A stretch of 64,000 nucleotides of DNA. Origin: Gleimia europaea ACS-120-V-Col10b (GTDB taxonomy: Bacteria; Actinomycetota; Actinomycetes; Actinomycetales; Actinomycetaceae). Location of the stretch: the NCBI RefSeq assembly GCF_000411155.1, contig NZ_KE150266.1, forward strand, positions 1,513,710 to 1,577,709, given 5' to 3'. Positions 1 to 9,503 of this stretch are shown here, piece by piece (position 1 is the first letter of the stretch; every line of letters begins with the position of its first letter). A program made the position numbers and the translations under genes. The notes beneath the pieces are model-generated. The model ran no database searches. It was not told the DNA's origin and saw only the letters and a list, made by a program, of their open reading frames with translations.

Positions 1-1243
1 TGGACGTATAGACGTTGAGGTTGCCGGCGGTGCGAACTCTAACTTCCAGCTGGGGCTACTGAAAACGCAACAGCTGGAGGAGGTTCGCCGCGAAGTGCTT
101 TCCCAATCACGCACTGCGAAGCTACTCAAAGCGGGGAGGCTAGACGCTGATATAACCGACGCAGTTACTGCGAGCGAGGCCGGCGCAGCCTCAATCCCGT
201 TAGAAGGCGGCCAGGCTGGAACTGTTTCGGCCTTCAGCTTGGATGAGCCGGGGGAAGAATTCGAGCAGGTCATCTACAAGGTACCGGCAGGTCGGCTTGC
301 GGCGTCGTTGGCGCTCAACATGGGAATTATCTTTTCTATTCTTGTGGGGCTGGCCATCGCGGTGGGTTCCGTGGTTGGAACTATGATGCAGGGCGCCTCC
401 TTTGCCGCGATGATTCCCGTGCTTCTGGGCGCCCTGGCATTGTTTGCCTACCCGTTCAACCAGTTCACAAACAACTTTGGGTTTACCGCGTTGGTAACCC
501 GCGACGGTATTCGCATTCGCTCGGGCCTACTCTCCACTCGTGCCCAAACCATTCCGGTGCAGCGCATTCACGCGGTAACAGTTTCTCAACCCTTCTTCTG
601 GCGCATCTTTGGCTGGTATCGTGTCAAAATCGTACAGGCTGGCTTTGCGGCGGATGCGCAAGACAAAGTGGATCACGCCGTCCTCCTCCCCGTTGGTACG
701 CGCGAAGAAATGCTTCAAGCCCTGTGGATGGTATACCCCGACCTTGGCGTTCCCAACCCGGTTGAGACGATCATGTACGGCCTTGAGGGCGAAGGCACCA
801 TGCTTGGATTCAGCCAGAACCCGCAGCGCTCCCGCCTGTTCGACCCGCTGGTTTGGCGGCGGCGCTCCATCAAACTAACCGATGTTGCGATCATGCTGCG
901 CGACGGTTTCATAACCCGTTCTTTCTCGATTATCACCTACGATCGCCTGCAGTCCACGCGCATCGCTCAAGGCCCGTGGGACCGCAAACGAGACCTCGCC
1001 GGGATTTACTTCCACCTGGTTGAATCCAACTCTCGCATTGACCACCTGGACGCAGCGCAGGCATCCAGCCTCCACGCCGAAATCACACGTCGGGCCACCA
1101 TCAGCCGCCAAAAAGAGAGCCAAGAAGCCTGGGCCGCGCGCGCCATTCCCGGCGCCAACCAGACTCACGACGCATACGCGGGTAGTGCAGCGGGCGGCGG
1201 CCTCGACAAACACTTTGAACCAAATAGGAGAGAGCAACAGTGA
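1..1243 (+). CDS. PH (bPH_2/YdbT-like) domain membrane protein, 5' truncated by the window
   Basis: The reading frame is open from base 2, so the gene starts upstream of the window; the GTG at 95 is internal. The visible part begins with the end of one PH-like domain (AGGANSNFQLGLL, then a helix with LEEVRREVL), followed by two hydrophobic segments near bases 300-450 (ALNMGIIFSILVGLAIAV and MIPVLLGALALFAYPF), then a second domain with TRDGIRIRSGLLSTRAQTIP and IHAVTVSQPFFWRIFG, and a third with LRDGFITRSFSIITYDRLQ. Repeated bacterial PH domains around membrane helices are typical of YdbT-type proteins of unknown biochemical role. The stop TGA overlaps the next GTG start by 4 nt, so translation is coupled to the DUF2520 gene. 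Confidence 0.85.
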   Translation, partial: GRIDVEVAGGANSNFQLGLLKTQQLEEVRREVLSQSRTAKLLKAGRLDADITDAVTASEAGAASIPLEGGQAGTVSAFSLDEPGEEFEQVIYKVPAGRLAASLALNMGIIFSILVGLAIAVGSVVGTMMQGASFAAMIPVLLGALALFAYPFNQFTNNFGFTALVTRDGIRIRSGLLSTRAQTIPVQRIHAVTVSQPFFWRIFGWYRVKIVQAGFAADAQDKVDHAVLLPVGTREEMLQALWMVYPDLGVPNPVETIMYGLEGEGTMLGFSQNPQRSRLFDPLVWRRRSIKLTDVAIMLRDGFITRSFSIITYDRLQSTRIAQGPWDRKRDLAGIYFHLVESNSRIDHLDAAQASSLHAEITRRATISRQKESQEAWAARAIPGANQTHDAYAGSAAGGGLDKHFEPNRREQQ

Positions 1244-2112
1244 AAGCAGGACGCTTCCGCGTAGGCATCATTGGCGCGGGCCGAGTGGGCCCGGTGATTG
1301 GCCGCGCCCTCCAACTCGTGGGGCATGAAATCATCGGTATTACGCGTTCATCCAACCCGCAACGCAATGATGCTGCCGAAGCAATCCTGGGCGTTGCCGT
1401 AATCGAACCTGACGAGGCGTGCCAGGCCGACCTGGTAGTCATAGCTATTCCCGATGACCAGATCGAACCTCTCACGCAGGGCCTGGCAAAACTCGGGTGC
1501 TTTCGCCCCGGCCAAGTAGTTATGCACACGAGCGGCGTGCATGGCATTAACGTACTTGAATCCGCGCAAGCCGCAGGTGCCCTACCCATTGCCCTGCATC
1601 CCGCGATGACGTTTACCGGCACCAGCTTGGACGTTGATCGCCTGCAGATGTGTCCTGCAGCTATCACCACAACTGCGGTGGCCCTGCCAATTGCATCCGC
1701 CCTCGCGCTGGAAATGGGAATGGAACCATGCGTGGTTGAAGAAGAAGACCGCACGCTCTACCACGCCGGCCTCACCCACGGGGCCAACCACCTCGTCACC
1801 CTCGTGACCGAGGCTGTTGCGATCCTGGAGGCCGCCGGCATTGAAAACCCCGGCCTTTACATTCGTCCGCTCCTAAACGCCGCGCTCGATCGTGCTTTAT
1901 CCGAAGGCGTCCATGGCCTCACTGGACCCGTCCGACGCGCGGACATCGGCACCCTCAAAGATCACCAGCAGGCATTAACTGAGGCCGGCTTGGACTCTAT
2001 CTTGCACACCTACCGCAACATGGCGCGCACAACCGCGCACCTTGCCGGCGATAACTTGCTACTGGGCGAAAACCAGGTGCAAGCCGTCCTGCGTGCTTTG
2101 GGTGAGGAATAG
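1240..2112 (+). CDS. Rossmann-like/DUF2520 protein, possible PanG-type ketopantoate reductase
   Basis: 290 aa. The N-terminus carries a dinucleotide-binding fold (VGIIGAGRVGPVIGRAL, residues about 4-20) and the C-terminal half is a helical DUF2520 domain (LYHAGLTHGANHLVTLV, LLNAALDRALSEGVHGLTGP). The GTG start overlaps the upstream stop and is preceded by AGGAGAG. It lies directly upstream of panC and panD. From memory, the ketopantoate reductase PanG of Francisella has this same Rossmann-like plus DUF2520 architecture; with no panE beside panC here, a role in making pantoate is a reasonable inference but not shown by the sequence. An alternative is a general NADP-dependent dehydrogenase of unknown substrate. 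Confidence 0.8.
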   Translation: MKAGRFRVGIIGAGRVGPVIGRALQLVGHEIIGITRSSNPQRNDAAEAILGVAVIEPDEACQADLVVIAIPDDQIEPLTQGLAKLGCFRPGQVVMHTSGVHGINVLESAQAAGALPIALHPAMTFTGTSLDVDRLQMCPAAITTTAVALPIASALALEMGMEPCVVEEEDRTLYHAGLTHGANHLVTLVTEAVAILEAAGIENPGLYIRPLLNAALDRALSEGVHGLTGPVRRADIGTLKDHQQALTEAGLDSILHTYRNMARTTAHLAGDNLLLGENQVQAVLRALGEE

Positions 2113-2195
2113 AAAGTGGCAAGTTGGCCACAAGTGGCATTCCTGATTCGCGCCTAGCATGCGCAAGGGAGCACAATAGTCGCAAAGGAGGCATC

Positions 2196-3044
2196 TTGGA
2201 ACCACAAGTGGTAAAAACCCGCGAAGAACTACGAGCCGCACTGGCGAAACTGCCGGGCCGGCTCGGCCTGGTCATGACCATGGGCGCGCTACACGACGGG
2301 CACCTCAGCCTCATTAAAGAGGCTAAGCAACACGCCGACCACGTTCTGGTCACCGTATTTGTGAACCCCACGCAGTTCGCACCGGGTGAAGACTTCGAGA
2401 AGTATCCGCGCGACCTCGATGCCGATCTCAAAGCAGTGGCGACAGTGGGCGCTGATCTTGTATTCGCGCCCGCAGCCAGCGAGATGTATCAAGGTGAAGC
2501 CGCAGTCACTATCAACCCGGGGCCCACCGCAACCGTTCTAGAAGGTAAAACGCGGCCCACACACTTCGCGGGCGTACTGCTCGTAGTGCACAAGATGTTC
2601 AACCTCACTGGTGCCGACGTTGCCGTGTTTGGCCAAAAGGATGCGCAGCAACTCGCAATCATCCGCCAGATGGTTCGCGACCTTGACATGCCCATCGAAA
2701 TCGTGGGCGCGCCCATCGTGCGGGGCAAGGATGGCCTTGCCCTCTCTTCACGCAACGCGTACCTATCTGCCGCGCAACACCAGCAGGCTCTTGCCCTCAG
2801 CGGTGCCCTCAAAGCCGGAAGGCAAGCGAGCAACAGCGGGGCGAGTGCAAGCCAAATCAAAAAAGTAGCACGCGGTGTCCTCGAAAATGCGGGCGTAAAA
2901 ATCGACTATGTGGAGCTGGTTGACCCCACCACATTCGCGCCCGTGCAGGCCGGAGAAGCCGTACTGGCCCTGGCTGCCTACGTTGGCAACACGCGCCTGA
3001 TCGATAACGCCATCCTAAACATTGGGGAGGCTACCAATGCCTAA
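2196..3044 (+). CDS. panC: pantothenate synthetase (pantoate--beta-alanine ligase)
   Basis: Joins pantoate and beta-alanine with ATP to give pantothenate, in the cytoplasm. I chose the TTG at 2196 because AAAGGAGG at 2184-2191 precedes it and it gives 282 aa, the usual PanC length; the longer frame from 2124 would overlap the intergenic region. Visible family motifs are [13 protein letters not shown] with the HxGH-type ATP site (about residues 27-39), [33 protein letters not shown] and the KMSKS-equivalent region [11 protein letters not shown]. Its end overlaps panD by 8 nt, so the two enzymes of the last step and of beta-alanine supply are coupled. Confidence 0.97.
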   Translation: MEPQVVKTREELRAALAKLPGRLGLVMTMGALHDGHLSLIKEAKQHADHVLVTVFVNPTQFAPGEDFEKYPRDLDADLKAVATVGADLVFAPAASEMYQGEAAVTINPGPTATVLEGKTRPTHFAGVLLVVHKMFNLTGADVAVFGQKDAQQLAIIRQMVRDLDMPIEIVGAPIVRGKDGLALSSRNAYLSAAQHQQALALSGALKAGRQASNSGASASQIKKVARGVLENAGVKIDYVELVDPTTFAPVQAGEAVLALAAYVGNTRLIDNAILNIGEATNA

Positions 3045-3483
3045 TGAAATCTACCGCACGCTAATGAGCAGCAAGATTCACCGCGCCACCGTGACCGGCG
3101 CGGACCTCAACTACGTTGGATCCATCACCGTGGACAAAACCCTGCTGGAAGCAGCCGGCATTCTTGAAGGCGAACGCGTTGACGTGGTGAATGTGACCAA
3201 CGGAAACCGCCTGTCTACCTACACCATCAACGGTGAGGCCGGATCGGGCGTCATCCAGCTCAACGGTGCCGCCGCGCACTTGACCGATCCGGGTGACATC
3301 GTCATCATCATCGCCTACCAGTCCGTGCCCGAATCCATGGCGCCCGGTTTCAAAGGCAAAGTTGTGCTGGTCGACACGGCCAACCGGATCATAGACCTTG
3401 GCTCAGACCCGGCGGGCGTGCCTACCGGCCTCGAATACGCTTCCGGTGGCGAAGGCCCCCTTACCTCCCCGAATCACGGCTGA
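3037..3483 (+). CDS. panD: aspartate 1-decarboxylase (proenzyme)
   Basis: Makes beta-alanine from L-aspartate for PanC. The ATG at 3037 follows GGGGAGG and overlaps the panC stop. The 148-aa proenzyme has the self-cleavage site in YVGSITVD: cleavage between Gly28 and Ser29 would yield the pyruvoyl group on the new N-terminal Ser. Other family features are [18 protein letters not shown] and the [17 protein letters not shown] segment. Length agrees with actinobacterial PanD, slightly longer at the C-terminus than the 126-aa E. coli enzyme. It closes the pantothenate block; 124 bp without a gene follow before lysS. Confidence 0.97.
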   Translation: MPNEIYRTLMSSKIHRATVTGADLNYVGSITVDKTLLEAAGILEGERVDVVNVTNGNRLSTYTINGEAGSGVIQLNGAAAHLTDPGDIVIIIAYQSVPESMAPGFKGKVVLVDTANRIIDLGSDPAGVPTGLEYASGGEGPLTSPNHG

Positions 3484-3607
3484 CCATCCGCATACGTAGC
3501 GCTCGAGGATCTGTTTAACGGTGCGTGAAGGGGTGGCCCCGCGCTCTCGAAACGTGATATTAGCCCACTATTTCCCGCATGTAGTGCCCCTTTAGTACGA
3601 TGGGGGC

Positions 3608-5155
3608 GTGGAAAAGAACAACGAGTCGTCTGAAATTCAAGAAGCCCCCGAGCAGTTTCGTGTCCGCGCCGAAAAACGCGCGCGCATGCTCGCAGAAGGA
3701 ACCGATCCTTACCCGGTAGAACTGCCCATCATCACCACCATTAAAAAGGTGCGAGAAGAGTTTGACCGCCTCGAAATTGACGAACAGTCACCTGCCCCCG
3801 TGGGCGTTGCTGGCCGCGTCATGTTTATTCGTGGTTCCGGGAAGCTCCAGTTTGTTGTGATCCAGGATGGTGAAGGCAACCGCATTCAGGTGATGCTCTC
3901 CGCTAAAGAGGTGGGTAGCGACTCGCTAAAGGAGTTCAAGGCCAACGTAGACCTTGGCGATCACCTTTTCGTGCACGGCCCGGCAATGCGTTCGCGCCGC
4001 GGCGAGCTGTCCATCTTCGCCCAGCCGGGTGAGGACGTGCCGCCTTGGCGTATCACCTCGAAGGCGCTGCGTCCTTTGCCGAAGACATTCACGACGGAGA
4101 CTGGGGAAGAGATGAGCCTTTCGGAAGAAGCTCGCATTCGCCAGCGTCACCTCGACATGATTTTACGTCCGGCTGCCCGCGAGATGGTGCGCACCCGCGC
4201 GGACGTCGTGTGGTCGCTCCGCGACTACTTCCACCGCGAGGGATTCTTGGAGATCGAAACGCCGATGCTTCAAAACATTCACGGTGGTGCGGCCGCTCGC
4301 CCGTTCCAAACCCACATGAACGCGTACGACACAGAACTTTACTTGCGTATCGCGCCGGAACTGTTCTTGAAGCGCGCGGTGGTTGGCGGCGTGGAGAAAG
4401 TTTTTGAAATCAACCGTAACTTCCGCAATGAGGGTGCAGATTCGTCGCACTCGCCAGAGTTCACCATGCTTGAAGCGTACGAGGCTTACGGCACCTACAA
4501 CACCATGGCAACCCGCACCCGCGACTTCATTCAAAAGGCCGCGCGTGACGTATTTGGTACCGAGAAGGTAACGCTTGCTGACGGCTCCGAGTACGACCTG
4601 TCTGGACAGTGGGATGAGATTTCGCTTTACGAGGTAGTCTCGGAGGCTGTCAAGGAAGAAATCACTCCGGAAACCGAGCTTTCTCGCCTTGTGCAACTAG
4701 CGGAGGAACGCGGAATTGCTGTTCCTGACCACGCTGTGGCTGGCAAGGTTGTAGAAGAGATTTTTGAGCACGAGGTTGGCGATCACCTGTGGGCGCCGAC
4801 ATTTGTGCGCGACTACCCGGTGGATACATCCCCGCTGGTTCGCCAGCACCGTAGCCTGCCGGGCCGCGTTGAGAAGTGGGACCTGTACGTTCGCGGTTTT
4901 GAGCTAGCCACCGCCTACTCCGAACTCGTTGACCCAGTGATCCAGCGTGAGCGTTTTGAAGCGCAGGCGCTTGCCGCAGCAAATGGAGACCCGGAAGCGA
5001 TGGTTCTTGACGAGGAATTCCTGCAGGCCATGGAACAGGGCATGCCACCTACGGGAGGTATGGGAATGGGTCTTGATCGCCTGCTGATGGCTCTAACCGG
5101 CTACGGAATTCGTGAAACCATCACGTTCCCGCTGGTAAAACGAGTGGAGAATTAA
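3608..5155 (+). CDS. lysS: lysyl-tRNA synthetase, class II
   Basis: 515 aa, the normal size of a class II LysRS. The N-terminal part is an OB-fold anticodon-binding domain (VGVAGRVMFIRGSGKLQFVV, about residues 62-85). The catalytic domain shows motif 1 (RTRADVVWSLRDYFHREGFLEIETP split around residues 195-222), motif 2 (FEINRNFRNEGADSSHSPEF) and motif 3 (GGMGMGLDRLLMALTG near residue 488). The GTG start at 3608 is preceded by GGGGGC and no better start lies upstream. It charges tRNA-Lys in the cytoplasm. It appears monocistronic between panD and the potassium transporter genes. Confidence 0.97.
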   Translation: MEKNNESSEIQEAPEQFRVRAEKRARMLAEGTDPYPVELPIITTIKKVREEFDRLEIDEQSPAPVGVAGRVMFIRGSGKLQFVVIQDGEGNRIQVMLSAKEVGSDSLKEFKANVDLGDHLFVHGPAMRSRRGELSIFAQPGEDVPPWRITSKALRPLPKTFTTETGEEMSLSEEARIRQRHLDMILRPAAREMVRTRADVVWSLRDYFHREGFLEIETPMLQNIHGGAAARPFQTHMNAYDTELYLRIAPELFLKRAVVGGVEKVFEINRNFRNEGADSSHSPEFTMLEAYEAYGTYNTMATRTRDFIQKAARDVFGTEKVTLADGSEYDLSGQWDEISLYEVVSEAVKEEITPETELSRLVQLAEERGIAVPDHAVAGKVVEEIFEHEVGDHLWAPTFVRDYPVDTSPLVRQHRSLPGRVEKWDLYVRGFELATAYSELVDPVIQRERFEAQALAAANGDPEAMVLDEEFLQAMEQGMPPTGGMGMGLDRLLMALTGYGIRETITFPLVKRVEN

Positions 5156-5211
5156 CTGTAAGTTAGTTCATAGCGAACCGGTGTAACGTTTTCTTCCAGC
5201 AGAGCACTACA

Positions 5212-6666
5212 ATGCTTGGTATCAAAGCCAAGATGATAGGCGAGCAGAACGCTCGCGAGCAAAGACGTGCGGAAGTTCGCAGTCCAGGATTTTATCCGGC
5301 GCGAATGGCCTTGCTTGGGCTCGGCATAGCAATTTCGGTGGGAACCGTATTGCTGATGCTCCCCATCGCAAGGTCTGGCGCTCCCATGTGGCCAGGTAAC
5401 GTGCCGGTGGCAGTTGTCGGCCCCTCCATTTACGGAGGAGCACCGCTGTCTGTAGCACTATTCACCGCTACTTCGGCCACCTGCGTGACCGGCCTAATCG
5501 TGGTGGATACAGCCACGTATTGGAGCACATTCGGCCACGCTGTAATCGCAATACTGATTGAGATTGGTGGGGTGGGAGCGATGACCTTCGCCGCTCTCCT
5601 CGCCGTTTACGTAGCCCACCGCCTGAGTCTGAGTCAGCGCCTCGTGGTAGCTCAGATTACGGGCGCCCTCACAATGTCAGATATGCGCGGCTTCGTAAGA
5701 CGGATCGTCCGCATGGCTATCATTGTGCAGGCGTTCTTCGCGATCCCGCTAGTAATCGACTTCTATTTGCGCTCCAAATCGCTAGGTGAGGCCCTACAAT
5801 GGGGCGTATTCTTCTCAGTTTCCGCGTTCAACAACGCCGGTTTCTCTTTAGAAACGGACAGCCTGATCCCGTTTGCTACGGATCCGTTCATCATCTTGCC
5901 AATCTCAATGCTGATCGTGATTGGTGGCCTTGGATTTCCGGTACTGGCTGAAATTGTGCACGCATTCAAAACGAGGAAGAAGCGGCCCTGGTCCTGGTCC
6001 CTCAACGCGCGTCTCGTAATCCATGGAACCATCGGCCTCATTCTCACCGGATGGCTACTCATCGCGCTGCTCGAGTGGGGCAACCTCTCGCAGGCGGGAC
6101 ATTACACGGGGGCGGATAAACTCCTCATAACGCTATTTTCGGCGATCTCGCCGCGCACAGCGGGTTTCAACTCGATGGATATAGCATCGCAAAGCGACGT
6201 CACCTGGCTGGTCACTGACATTCTCATGTTCATTGGGGCCGGCCCGGCCGGAACTGCGGGCGGAGTGAAAGTGACAACCGTGCTCGTGCTTGTCTTCTTG
6301 GTTCTCACCGAAATTAGGGCGGGCCAAGCCGTGCAACTGTTTGGCTCCCGCATTGGCAGGTCCACCCAGCGTGCCGCCATCACGGTGCTGATGATTTCCT
6401 TCAGCCTTGTTGTCAGTGCCACCGCCATAATCATGCTACTGACTCCCTGGGGCATGGATCCCATACTGTATGAAGTCATATCCGCGCTCAGTACGGTTGG
6501 CCTCACAACGGGCATCACCCCGCAGCTGCCCATTGCAGCGCAACTGATTATTTGTATGCTCATGTTCTTTGGACGCGTGGGGCCCGTGGCAGTTGCAACA
6601 GTCTTAACTATCAGACCAGACACGAAGCTCTACGAGCTTCCCAAGGAAAGGCCAATCATTGGTTAG
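5212..6666 (+). CDS. ktrB: Ktr/Trk potassium uptake membrane subunit
   Basis: 484 aa integral membrane protein of the TrkH/KtrB superfamily. It has the four pore-loop (M1-P-M2) repeats: selectivity regions are visible as TATSATCVTGLIVVD, FSVSAFNNAGFSL, FSAISPRTAGFNSMD and ISALSTVGLTTGITP. Between the third and fourth repeats is GAGPAGTAGGVKVTT. The basic N-terminal tail (about 40 residues) is cytoplasmic by inference. The start codon has no strong ribosome-binding site; ATG at 5233 is an alternative. Its 3' end overlaps the start of the RCK-domain gene by 8 nt, so channel and gating ring are made together. Confidence 0.93.
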   Translation: MLGIKAKMIGEQNAREQRRAEVRSPGFYPARMALLGLGIAISVGTVLLMLPIARSGAPMWPGNVPVAVVGPSIYGGAPLSVALFTATSATCVTGLIVVDTATYWSTFGHAVIAILIEIGGVGAMTFAALLAVYVAHRLSLSQRLVVAQITGALTMSDMRGFVRRIVRMAIIVQAFFAIPLVIDFYLRSKSLGEALQWGVFFSVSAFNNAGFSLETDSLIPFATDPFIILPISMLIVIGGLGFPVLAEIVHAFKTRKKRPWSWSLNARLVIHGTIGLILTGWLLIALLEWGNLSQAGHYTGADKLLITLFSAISPRTAGFNSMDIASQSDVTWLVTDILMFIGAGPAGTAGGVKVTTVLVLVFLVLTEIRAGQAVQLFGSRIGRSTQRAAITVLMISFSLVVSATAIIMLLTPWGMDPILYEVISALSTVGLTTGITPQLPIAAQLIICMLMFFGRVGPVAVATVLTIRPDTKLYELPKERPIIG

Positions 6667-7342
6667 TTTTTCATTTCTTCCGCGAGTGCGTGCAGGGGAA
6701 GCTGGCGATGTTGCCATTATCGGTCTTGGACGCTTTGGTAGCGCGATGGGTGAGGAACTCGTGGCATCCGGAGTGCAAGTGCTTGGCATAGACAAGGACA
6801 CGGACGTAGTCCAGGTAATGAGGGGACGCTTCACGCAGGTGGTGAAAGCTGACGCATCTAACGTTGAGGTGCTACAACAACTAGGCGTTGACGAGTTTCA
6901 AACTGCCGTGGTTGCAATCGGGGAGAATTTGGCATCTTCCATCCTCGTTGCCTCCGCCCTGCTACAACTCAATGGGCCGGAAATCTGGGCTAAAGCAGCA
7001 ACAGCCCAGCAGGCCGAGATTTTCCGGCAGTTGGGAATCAAGCACGTGTTCGAGCCGGAAAAGAACATGGGGCAGCGGGCCGCGCACCTCATTACGCGCC
7101 GGCTTTCAGACTTTTTTGACCTGGGAAATGGGTTTGCGCTAGCCACGGCTACCGTACCGGAAAAGGTGAGTGGAAAGCTGGTTAACGAAACGCGTTTCCG
7201 ATCCGCGCATGGGGTCACTCTCATCGGAATCAAGAAAGAGGATGGGACGTGGGAGCAGGTCTTGCCGGGTACCAGGCTACTTGCGGGACAAACCGTGTTG
7301 GCTGCGGGGCCGTCCAACAACCTAGAGATTGCATTTGCTTAG
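6659..7342 (+). CDS. ktrA: potassium uptake regulatory subunit with RCK_N and RCK_C domains
   Basis: 227 aa cytoplasmic partner of KtrB. The RCK_N nucleotide-binding fold begins VAIIGLGRFGSAMGEEL (GxGxxG-type motif, about residues 18-34), with the acidic end of beta-2 at GIDKDTD; the C-terminal half (LVNETRFRSAHGVTLIGIKKED) is an RCK_C domain. The single-RCK length fits KtrA rather than the double-RCK TrkA. I chose the TTG at 6659: AAGGAAAG at 6643-6650 lies 8 nt upstream and the overlap with ktrB supports coupling; GTG at 6686 is a later alternative. The stop overlaps the convergent MFS gene stop at 7339-7342 (both read within TTAG). Confidence 0.93.
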   Translation: MVSFSFLPRVRAGEAGDVAIIGLGRFGSAMGEELVASGVQVLGIDKDTDVVQVMRGRFTQVVKADASNVEVLQQLGVDEFQTAVVAIGENLASSILVASALLQLNGPEIWAKAATAQQAEIFRQLGIKHVFEPEKNMGQRAAHLITRRLSDFFDLGNGFALATATVPEKVSGKLVNETRFRSAHGVTLIGIKKEDGTWEQVLPGTRLLAGQTVLAAGPSNNLEIAFA

Positions 7343-8580
7343 GCCCGCGCGGGTTTTGAAACTTCCGGTAGACGCGAGGCAGCGAATACTCCTACAAAGC
7401 CAACCAGTGCCAAGAAGATCAGTGCGGGCGAAGCACCCCACACAGCGATAACGCCGGAGACCAGGCCAACCAGTAGCAAGATGATTCCCATAAGCGTGTT
7501 CGCGGCGCCCACGTATCGCGTGCGAACGTCTGATTCAGCCATGTCAACGATGTAGGTTTTGCGAGCTACACGCACCACAATGTGGGCGAGGTTGAGTGCG
7601 AAGAACGAGGTTGGCAGGATCCACGTTAGGGCGCTTTGGGGCCCAAAGTGAACCGCAGCGAGGGTCAGCAGAATGATTACGGAGGCCACGCCCGCCCCAA
7701 TCGACATGGTGTTTTTTGAGGACTTATCGGAAAATCTTCCCGAGATTCGCCCGCCGATCAAAGCCGACAGTCCGGACGCCACGAGGAAGAGCCCTAGCCC
7801 CGTGATGTCGCTACCGACCTCTTGCGAGAGCAATACGACAAAAGCTGTTGACAGCGCAGAAACGAGCATCAGCGAGCGCACAATCACGAAATTGCGGAAG
7901 TCACTTTGATCGCGAAACAACTCCCACGTGTCTTTCCACCAGGCTTTGTCTAGGCCGCCTCCGTCAGCATCTGGATCAATGGGCTCATCAATCTTGTTGA
8001 ACACTAGGGCAGCTAGGAACCAGGTGAGGCCGGAGAGTGCAATGAGCGTCACGAGGGCGCGTGGCTCTTGCAATGCTGGTGTGAGGGAGATCGCCAGGCC
8101 GATCACCAAGGAGACGAGACCGCCGATAGCGGCTGACCGTCCGGTGATAAGGCCGCGTTTCCCCTTATCCACAATGCGCCCTTGCACATCTTTTGAGGCG
8201 ATCGAGCTGAGGGAGCGAAAGATAGCGAAGACGGCGAGTAGCACGAGGAAATTCAGGCCAAACGCCAAGCCTTCGAGGAAGATCGCCGAAATTGCCATGA
8301 GTAGGGCGGCTACGCCCTGGCCGATCGCTCCAATCACCCAGATCCCTTTGCGGCGCTTGTGGCCAATAACCCACGGGGTGAACGCGGCTTGGGGGAGCAT
8401 GGAGAGGGACTCGCGAATCGGCACGAGCATCGCGATTGTGAAGCCGGGCGCTCCACCGGCCTGTAGTACCCACGGCAACACAGTTTTGGCAGCAATGATC
8501 TGGTCACCGATATTTTGTAGGGCGTTCGCGCCAATAAATCTGTTTACGTTTGCCTTTTCGTTGGGTTTTTCTTCTGCCAT
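7339..8580 (-). CDS. MFS transporter of unknown substrate
   Basis: 413 aa with about twelve hydrophobic segments and a central cytoplasmic loop (EPIDPDADGGGLDKAWWKD, roughly residues 197-215) between two six-helix halves, the usual MFS layout. Family-type loop motifs appear as GHKRRKGIWVIG after helix 2-3 and GGRISGRFSDKSSKN in the second half. The N-terminal FIGANALQNIGDQIIAAKTVLPW resembles MFS proteins annotated as general permeases. No substrate can be read from the sequence. It is convergent with ktrA, sharing 4 bp at the stops, and divergent from the SDR gene, so the 134-bp gap upstream of it probably holds both promoters. Confidence 0.85.
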   Translation of the reverse strand: MAEEKPNEKANVNRFIGANALQNIGDQIIAAKTVLPWVLQAGGAPGFTIAMLVPIRESLSMLPQAAFTPWVIGHKRRKGIWVIGAIGQGVAALLMAISAIFLEGLAFGLNFLVLLAVFAIFRSLSSIASKDVQGRIVDKGKRGLITGRSAAIGGLVSLVIGLAISLTPALQEPRALVTLIALSGLTWFLAALVFNKIDEPIDPDADGGGLDKAWWKDTWELFRDQSDFRNFVIVRSLMLVSALSTAFVVLLSQEVGSDITGLGLFLVASGLSALIGGRISGRFSDKSSKNTMSIGAGVASVIILLTLAAVHFGPQSALTWILPTSFFALNLAHIVVRVARKTYIVDMAESDVRTRYVGAANTLMGIILLLVGLVSGVIAVWGASPALIFLALVGFVGVFAASRLPEVSKPARA

Positions 8581-8714
8581 GCGCTGCCTTCCTTACTCGG
8601 CTTCCACCTTACGAAAGCCGGCAGGCGCCAGCTAATAAGGGTAACCAAACCGAACATGTCGCGCCGTGAGTTCCCGGCCCTATTAGGCTGGGATTAAAAC
8701 CGTTAGGAGTTGTC

Positions 8715-9500
8715 ATGGATCTTCAAATCGGCGGGAAAGTTGCATTTGTCGCGGCCTCAACCTCCGGTCTTGGTAGGGCAAGCGCCCTCGCGCTTGCAGC
8801 GGAAGGCGCCCGCGTTTGCATCACGGGGCGCAACGAGCAGGCACGTGAGGAAGTTGTGAGTCAGATTCGCGAGGCCGCAGGAGTTGCACTGTCGGTGCCG
8901 CTCGATGTTGAGGATGCCGCCTGTGTTGAGAAAGCCATTGACATGTGCGAGAGTGAGCTCGGCCCGGTGGACATCCTGGTGTTGAACGGGCCGGGCCCCA
9001 AACCTGCTTCGCCCACAACAATCACGAGTGAGGATGTTGCTGGTGCCGTAGCGCGCCTCATTGAACCGCACGTGCGCATGGTGAATCGGGTGCTACCCGG
9101 AATGCGGGAGCGCGGCTGGGGCAGGATCATTGCGATTGGCTCTACTGCGGTGGTTACACCCTCGCAACAACTGGTGCTCTCCACGATTGGGCGCCAGGGT
9201 TTGGCAGGCTATTTGAAAGCCTTGTCTCAAGAGGTGGGAGGTGACGGCGTAACCGTGAATATGGTGCACCCGGGACGCATTTTGACGCCGCGTATCGACC
9301 AGCTTGATGAGGATGCCGCTGCGCGCGAGGGAGTGCAGGCTGTAGATATTCGCCAGCGGTTTGAGCAAAACATTCCGGCGAAGCGCCTGGGTGATCCGGC
9401 TGAGCTGGGCGCCACAGTTGCGTTCTTGGCCTCGCAACAGGCGGCCTACATCACGGGCACTGCTGTCCGCCTAGATGGGGGAGTAACGCCCGTCCTGTAG
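8715..9500 (+). CDS. SDR-family protein with substituted catalytic Tyr and Lys
   Basis: 261 aa. The NAD(P)-binding motif is clear (TSGLGRASALALAAEGARV, residues about 16-34), as are VLNGPGPKP in place of NNAG and NMVHPGRI after the active-site helix. The catalytic Ser is in IAIGSTAVV, but at +13 and +17 positions, where SDR enzymes carry Tyr and Lys, this protein has Ser and Arg (LVLSTIGRQGLAGYLKAL). A subgroup of SDR proteins annotated as 3-oxoacyl reductase-like (YkvO type) shows this substitution, so its chemistry is uncertain. ATG at 8715 follows AGGAGT. It converges on the DeoR-type regulator with only 3 bp between stops. Confidence 0.85.
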   Translation: MDLQIGGKVAFVAASTSGLGRASALALAAEGARVCITGRNEQAREEVVSQIREAAGVALSVPLDVEDAACVEKAIDMCESELGPVDILVLNGPGPKPASPTTITSEDVAGAVARLIEPHVRMVNRVLPGMRERGWGRIIAIGSTAVVTPSQQLVLSTIGRQGLAGYLKALSQEVGGDGVTVNMVHPGRILTPRIDQLDEDAAAREGVQAVDIRQRFEQNIPAKRLGDPAELGATVAFLASQQAAYITGTAVRLDGGVTPVL

Positions 9501-9503
9501 CGG

